NCBI GenBank assembly: GCA_026874595.1
Contig: CM049317.1
Location: forward strand, 32,538,901 to 32,602,900
Origin: Sipunculus nudus
Taxonomy: Eukaryota; Annelida; Sipuncula; Golfingiida; Sipunculidae
DNA: 64,000 bases
Direction of reading: 5' to 3'
Position numbers and translations under genes: made by a program. This document shows, piece after piece, positions 59,556 through 64,000 of the stretch; the first letter of the stretch is position 1; each line of letters starts with the position of its first letter. The notes under the pieces were generated by a model. That model made no database searches and had not been told where the DNA came from. It saw nothing but the letters and a program-made list of their open reading frames with translations.

Positions 59556-59586
<31 letters not shown>

Positions 59587-61011
59587 TTGTGTTGAATATT
59601 AAACAACTGAAAAACATTAATGTTCTATTCATGCTATAATCCAAGTTAGCCCTTTGGTGGGCCGGCGACGGAAACGAAGCTTCTAAAACCTGATGCGTCG
59701 CCTTCGGCGGCTACGTTTATAGCTGCCCCTACCCCCTCCCCCCCCCAAAAATACAAAAACAAAAATAAAACATAAACTAGCCAGATCTCTACAAAAATTA
59801 CATTAGTTCTCTAATTGTTGTAGCAAGATCATTTATCTGAAACTACAGGAAGGTAATATATAGACAGGTAATATATGCTAACGTTACAATATAATCGACT
59901 CAAAGATTCTGGTTTACAAGGTAAGTATCGTGCAGCATGGTTTTTAATCGCCCTTAGGCAACCAATATCCGATGGGAGAAATTTCAAGGCTAAACAAAAA
60001 AGCTAAACAGCCAAATTTACCGAAGTGTAGCCCGTCAATGCACATTGTCAGAGTGTTTATCATCCGGACCAAGTAAACTTTAAGAAAACTATAATCTTCA
60101 AATGACACAACCTTGTTCAGTAAATTGTTTAACCATACTCACTTCCTGGTATAGAGAATTAAGGCCAGCGTGGTAGAGAAATGTGCAAAAAGCAAAGCAA
60201 ATGTCATTGATTATTCCTGGAATTTAAAAAGATAATTCAAGAGCGCACACATATGTATGAAATACAATAATAGAAAATCTATCCTGTGGACAGTTGTGAA
60301 TAAATCCACTAGGTGTTAGAAAGTGAAAGTCAGTATTAATAAAATTTCATGAATCAGGCAGAACCAGATATCAGAGTAAACCTAAAATTGTTGAATATTT
60401 CGACAGGGTCAATGATGACCATCTACTCCCAGGCCTGTAACGCAAACAAATCATAATTAATTGCTCTTTCCTGTTTCCTTTACAGCCACTGAGGTAGAGA
60501 GTTTTCCTTCGGCGTTCAGCTTGAAGACATGCAACAGCTTTTACATATTATGCATAGTACAGTTGTGTAGACGCAATGAGACCATAACTTGTAACTTATT
60601 CAGTATGTATGAAACTATTGACACCTACGCTCGAAAAAAAAACTGTTATCTCCATCGGCTCTTGTTTATAGCGTTGCAATGCATGCAGGGGAGGCTCGGA
60701 AGGGTCAATTCTTGGACAACGTCAAGGTGACCTGAGGAAGCCACCATCTATCGGGTATATGTTTAGATACTTTGCAAAGATCCCCGTATTTATTGCATAA
60801 GATTACTATTCGGGATGGTATTGAATCAAACTCTCCCCAACAGGTGATCTGATTCTCGGCAGAATATTCGGGTTAATGATGATTCTTCCAGCAAATCCCA
60901 CCGTGCTGTTGTCACTGAGCATTTCAATTGCAGACGTTAAGGTAAATATAATTCCTTGTATATGGAGAAAACATCACATCATGTCCTACTATAAAGCAAA
61001 GTATAATAAAA
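58511..61011. other. unassigned sequence with small tandem repeats
   Basis: TA runs near 58668-58688 and 59560-59574, and a short ACGGACTACGCAT-type repeat at 58755-58845. A strong acceptor-like tract (CCTGTTTCCTTTACAG) ends at 60485, followed by an open 80-codon frame, but the following candidate exon (60842-60951) is not phase-compatible, so no gene is called. Confidence 0.35.
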
Positions 61012-61781
61012 CTGTCACTAAAGAACTGTGACTTAAGTATTGTATTGCACGTTCAAGTAGGGTGTATAACAGTTGATTGCTTTGATAATTTATTGTACAT
61101 TAACTTGGAATATCATGTTTAGATATAAGGGTGAGAACTTTAGTGAGGGGCATATGTGTCACGTTTGATGTTTAATTCCGTGCGAGCTGTCTCTATTTGG
61201 CGGTCTCATAGTAACGACTGTTTGTTGTAGATTTCAAAGGATGAACACCTGTCTAGTTTGGTTTTCTCTGGGTTTTGTCTTATGTCCATATGAATAGTTA
61301 CGTAATGTTGGCAATCGGCATAATGGGGAGTGGTCATTGGGCAGAAGACGGCAGGACCTGTGGCGTCAGCAAGCATATATAAGACGTGATTAAGAAGAGA
61401 ATCGCCACAACTGCCTAATCAGCGCGCCAGTTCGATATAGCCTAACGATTGTTGTAAGCGCTTCCATAAACAGACCGAGGACATTATTTAAACGCATAAC
61501 TGTAGAGGTACATGATATCGCTGTTTGGAAGCATATTCGGTTATCTGGAGCAGGGTGATTCCATGAGATATCAGCTGTGAAAGAGCTTGATTCTGAGTCC
61601 AGACAGAAAAGTCTGTGCGCATATTAGTAAGTGCGGTTTGAACTGTGTCTCGAGAGGCAAACAAGTACTCCAGCGAAGGACTGTTGCTGATCGGAGCTCC
61701 GTCTATCTATGAATAGACTGATTGTACTATGAATACAGCGAGAGCAAAGAGTGAACAGAGCGTCTCAAAATTCCGATGACA
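61012..61781 (+). repeat. 5' LTR of the Gypsy-type element
   Basis: Starts TGTCAC. Shares with 63666-64000 CTGTGA-TTA-GTATT, GATAATTT-TTGTA, GCATATGTGTCACGTTTGAT and AATTCCGTG-GAGC. The end at GATGACA is inferred from a following TGG that may begin the primer site; that boundary is uncertain. Confidence 0.7.
61374..61382 (+). promoter_or_regulatory. TATA box within the 5' LTR
   Basis: CATATATAAG sits about 360 bases into the LTR, in the usual promoter place between U3 and R. Inferred from motif and position only. Confidence 0.45.
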
Positions 61782-61913
61782 TGGCAGGCAAGTGTTTTCT
61801 TTTGAAGAGTGTATTCAGACTTTAATATCACATGCTTGATCAACATCCGTCCGTCCCTGCGTCTTTTGATTTTCGGTGTAACCCACCTGTATTTATAAGG
61901 ATATTACTAGTGG

Positions 61914-62215
61914 GCCGGCTTCAGTGGCTCAAGGGTAGAACACAGGGCTCGAAGCCGGGAAATCGTGGGTTTGAATTATAGCCGAGGCTGTGAGATTGTT
62001 CACGGTCGGCCCCCACCCAGGGTGAGCCGTCTGCAATCTTAAAGGGGAGACTGTGCTCAAAATTCGTGTTTCACTCACACACAGTGCGCCTTTCGGGGGT
62101 TCCTCGGTGTTATGAACCAGCAATTGGGATGACACACACCCAGAACCCACAGGAGGAGTGATACATCGAGCCTGGTTGACACCAGAATTATGTAAGCCCC
62201 TGTTACAAAGTCCGA
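61914..62215 (+). mobile_element. tRNA-derived SINE inside the Gypsy element
   Basis: GGCCGGCTTCAGTGGCTCAA followed by GGGTAGAAC gives an A-box-like tRNA head. GTGGGTTTGAATTA is a degenerate B box 35-40 bases on. The body reads on through GTGAGCCGTCTGCAATCTTAA to about 62215. No exact target duplication was found. Confidence 0.6.
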
Positions 62216-62552
62216 AACCAGAACGGAATTCTGCTGATGTACATAATACTTAGTTTAGCAGGCATTAAAAAATGGAGGCGGTTACCTGAACTAAAAAAAA
62301 GTTGTGAACATAGACGCAGCGACCGTAGCCGACACGTAAGTAGACGTGTGTGCAAGGGTAGTAGTACCGGCGGACGTACTAACTGACATGGGAAAAATTA
62401 GCCGTGTTTTATTTGTAAAGCAGCTTACTACTATACTATGTTTTCCGATGTTTAACCGGATTCAACGGAACTCTGAAACAGAGAAACCACGAGACTTGGT
62501 TCGGTAATTGAGTGCGGCGCTCTTTGCGTATAGACAGAAGCTGCATGAGAGC

Positions 62553-62965
62553 ACATGATTCTCTTCTTCTGAGTTGATCTTTGGCCGAATTGTGAGAGGG
62601 CCCATGCATATTCTGCGCTATCTGTGGACAAACGCGAGGTGGATGCGGAAACCAAGACTACGTATCAATAAGTGCTCGATCTCCAGGACAAGCTGAGCGA
62701 TACGTGCGCGTTAGATCGCGAAACTGTGAGTAAGTCTGCGGAGAGATACAAACAATTCCATGACGTAGGTAAACGCCCCCGCAAATTAGAGATCGGAGAC
62801 AAAGTGTTGTTGCTCAACGGACCGAATCAAACCGCTTCGTCCAGTGAAACGGCCCTTCAGCATTGCAGATAAAGAAGGTGATCTAGACTATCGGATCAAG
62901 GCCGACAACAAGATCATAACCTTTCATTTGAACATGCTAAACAGGGCCGATCCTCAAAATCCTCA
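62553..62965 (+). pseudogene. Gypsy integrase C-terminal fragment
   Basis: Pieces in three frames follow one another: FSSSELIFGRIVRGPMHIL, then VLDLQDKLSDTCALDRETV with ERYKQFHDVGKRPRKLEIGD, then a GPF.I-type end with DLDYRIKADNKI and TFHLNMLNR. This is the post-core region and chromatin-proximal end of Gypsy integrases, with frameshifts near 62640 and 62840 and a TAA before VLDLQ. The catalytic DDE core is missing. Confidence 0.8.
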
Positions 62966-62987
62966 CAAAAATGCTAAGCATGCTGAC

Positions 62988-63019
62988 CCCCCCCCCCCCC
63001 CCCCCCACACACACACACA
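62988..63019. repeat. poly(C) and (CA)n between pol fragments
   Basis: A C run of about 20 followed by ACACACACACAC. It marks the junction between the two misordered pol fragments. Confidence 0.9.
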
Positions 63020-63022
63020 TTT

Positions 63023-63259
63023 CTGAGACTGCTTGATTTCATTGCGCTGTTCTACCTGAAATGCGACGCGTCGGATGTCAGAATCGGGAGTATCCTTATG
63101 CAGGGACACGTTTGGATGATGCATCCGATAGTTTATGCTAGCAGGAAATTACTGGCTCGAAAGAGAAATTACCTTGTTATTGATAGTGAGCGTTTGCCAA
63201 TTGTTTTGGCAGTTCAGAAATTTGCGATGCACTTGTCATGTAGTGTATTAAGTGTATAA
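63023..63259 (+). pseudogene. Gypsy RNase H fragment
   Basis: 78 open codons with CDASDVRIGSILMQ (first catalytic Asp in DAS), HPIVYASRKL, RNYLVIDSERLPIV (the E of the second catalytic position) and AVQKFAMHL. Domain truncated at both ends. In intact Gypsy pol it lies before the integrase; here it lies after it, separated by poly(C) and CA repeats. Confidence 0.8.
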
Positions 63260-63496
63260 GCAAAGCCAAGTGACTAAACAAGAAAGTAATGAGATGGGTC
63301 TTTGTGTTACAAGGGTTTAGATTCTAGATACAGGCTGTATATGGCAAGCTTAACCATTGCCCTAACAGGTTACCAAATGTTGAACTGGATTGGATATTGT
63401 GGATATATAAGGCAGACAGTGTATATAGATATGAATTGCAAAATATTTCACATAACTTGTAATGGGTCAGTATTGTATGATGTTTTCGCTTAGTTT

Positions 63497-63712
63497 GTAA
63501 TGAATCGATACTAATTATCGAAAAAATACTGTGTATTTTCTTTTAAAGGGGGAGTGATGTCACCAGAGGACTGTGAATTAGGTATTAGCATGTTCAAATA
63601 GGGAGTAATGAATCGATATTCCGTACCGAGAAAATACTGTGTATTTTCTTTTAAAGGGGGAGTGATGTCACCAGAGGACTGTGAATTAGGTATTAGCATG
63701 TTCAGATAGGGA
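63497..63712 (+). repeat. 108-bp tandem duplication over the purine tract and LTR start
   Basis: GTAATGAATCGATA begins at 63497 and at 63605. Each unit holds TTTTCTTTTAAAGGGGGAG and then TGATGTCACCAGAGGACTG. The second unit continues into the 3' LTR. Confidence 0.9.
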
Positions 63713-64000
63713 GTATAGCCAGATGATTGTTTTGATAATTTCTTGTATCTTTATATCGAGTATCCTGTTTTGATATTAGCGTGGGAACGTTTAGATAAAA
63801 GCATATGTGTCACGTTTGATGTTAATTTCAGTACTGTTTAATTCCGTGTGAGCCATCTCTGTTTTTGCGATCACTATAGTAACAACTGTTTGTTTGGTTT
63901 TCCCAGAATTTTGTCACTGGGGGCGTGTCCATATCAACATTCATATAATTATTCGCAGTCGACAAAACATGGAGTGGTGATTGTCCAGACGACGGTCAGG
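63666..64000 (+). repeat. 3' LTR of the Gypsy-type element (truncated by window end)
   Basis: Aligns with the first about 340 bases of the 5' LTR, including TTTGATAATTTCTTGTATC, CATATGTGTCACGTTTGATG and GTGTCCATATCAAC. Continues past the end of the window. Confidence 0.7.

Larger units (their letters stand above)
61012..64000 (+). mobile_element. degraded Gypsy-type LTR retrotransposon, running off the window
   Basis: A 5' LTR (61012 to about 61781) is matched by the start of a 3' LTR at 63666. A purine tract (AAAGGGGGAG) precedes the 3' LTR. The interior is under 1.9 kb and holds a SINE, an integrase C-terminal fragment and an RNase H fragment, so most of gag-pol is lost. The LTRs differ at many positions, so insertion is old or they come from different copies. 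Confidence 0.75.

Noticed and set aside
60486-60951. two plus-strand exons after strong acceptors
   Set aside because: The first ends in phase 2 and joining to the second gives an immediate stop; a PAN-like cysteine pattern is too weak.
61914-61990. functional tRNA gene
   Set aside because: The B box is degenerate (GGTTTGAATTA) and it continues into a SINE body.

Overview
The window is eukaryotic, animal-type, AT-rich DNA, most likely from a bivalve or related mollusc. The evidence is genes split by GT-AG introns, a transmembrane receptor with tandem C-type lectin domains, many short repeats, and mobile elements of types common in mollusc genomes (LINE, Gypsy, Tigger/pogo, tRNA-headed SINEs, minisatellite-carrying repeats). 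No bacterial-style operon, CRISPR array or rRNA is present. The species call is inference. Most long open frames are artefacts of simple repeats or satellites.

Layout. 0-15 kb: mostly unassigned sequence holding a dispersed repeat with a G14/C15 hairpin, a 424-bp miniature LTR element (TRIM, 4.6-5.0 kb) with tRNA-like boxes in its LTRs, a decayed LINE on the minus strand (6.2-9.0 kb), and (CT)n and (TA)n tracts. 15.7-19.5 kb: a direct tandem duplication of about 1.93 kb; each unit carries the same pogo-like MITE and the duplication is bordered by older degenerate repeats. 21.5-22.1 kb: a 538-bp inverted-repeat element with an 8-bp target duplication; a related sequence near 25.83 kb shows the uninterrupted target. 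26.4-27.1 kb: a probable solo LTR. 27.3-37.1 kb: an 8.5-kb minisatellite of a 49-bp unit (about 174 copies) with higher-order structure, adjoining a roughly 1-kb module that recurs in part at 11.2 and 57.3 kb. 39.3-40.3 kb: a pseudogene of unrecognised family. 42.5-48.3 kb: MITE ends, a foldback element, a 30-bp minisatellite and a degenerate repeat.

48.97-56.7 kb, minus strand: the main gene, a multi-exon type I membrane receptor that I assembled from splice sites and phases. It has a signal peptide, two C-type lectin domains (each split across two exons), a stalk encoded by repeated 114-nt phase-1 cassette exons (one with a stop codon), a transmembrane exon, and a 153-residue cytoplasmic tail with two near-identical tyrosine motifs. 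The donor after the second lectin domain is not a GT in the required phase, so the locus may make a soluble form or may be damaged. Its first intron is filled with mobile elements. A possible last exon of a second receptor lies at 58.3-58.5 kb on the same strand.

61.0-64.0 kb: a degraded Gypsy-type element with a 5' LTR, a SINE insertion, an integrase C-terminal fragment and then an RNase H fragment (the reverse of Gypsy order), and a 3' LTR running off the window.
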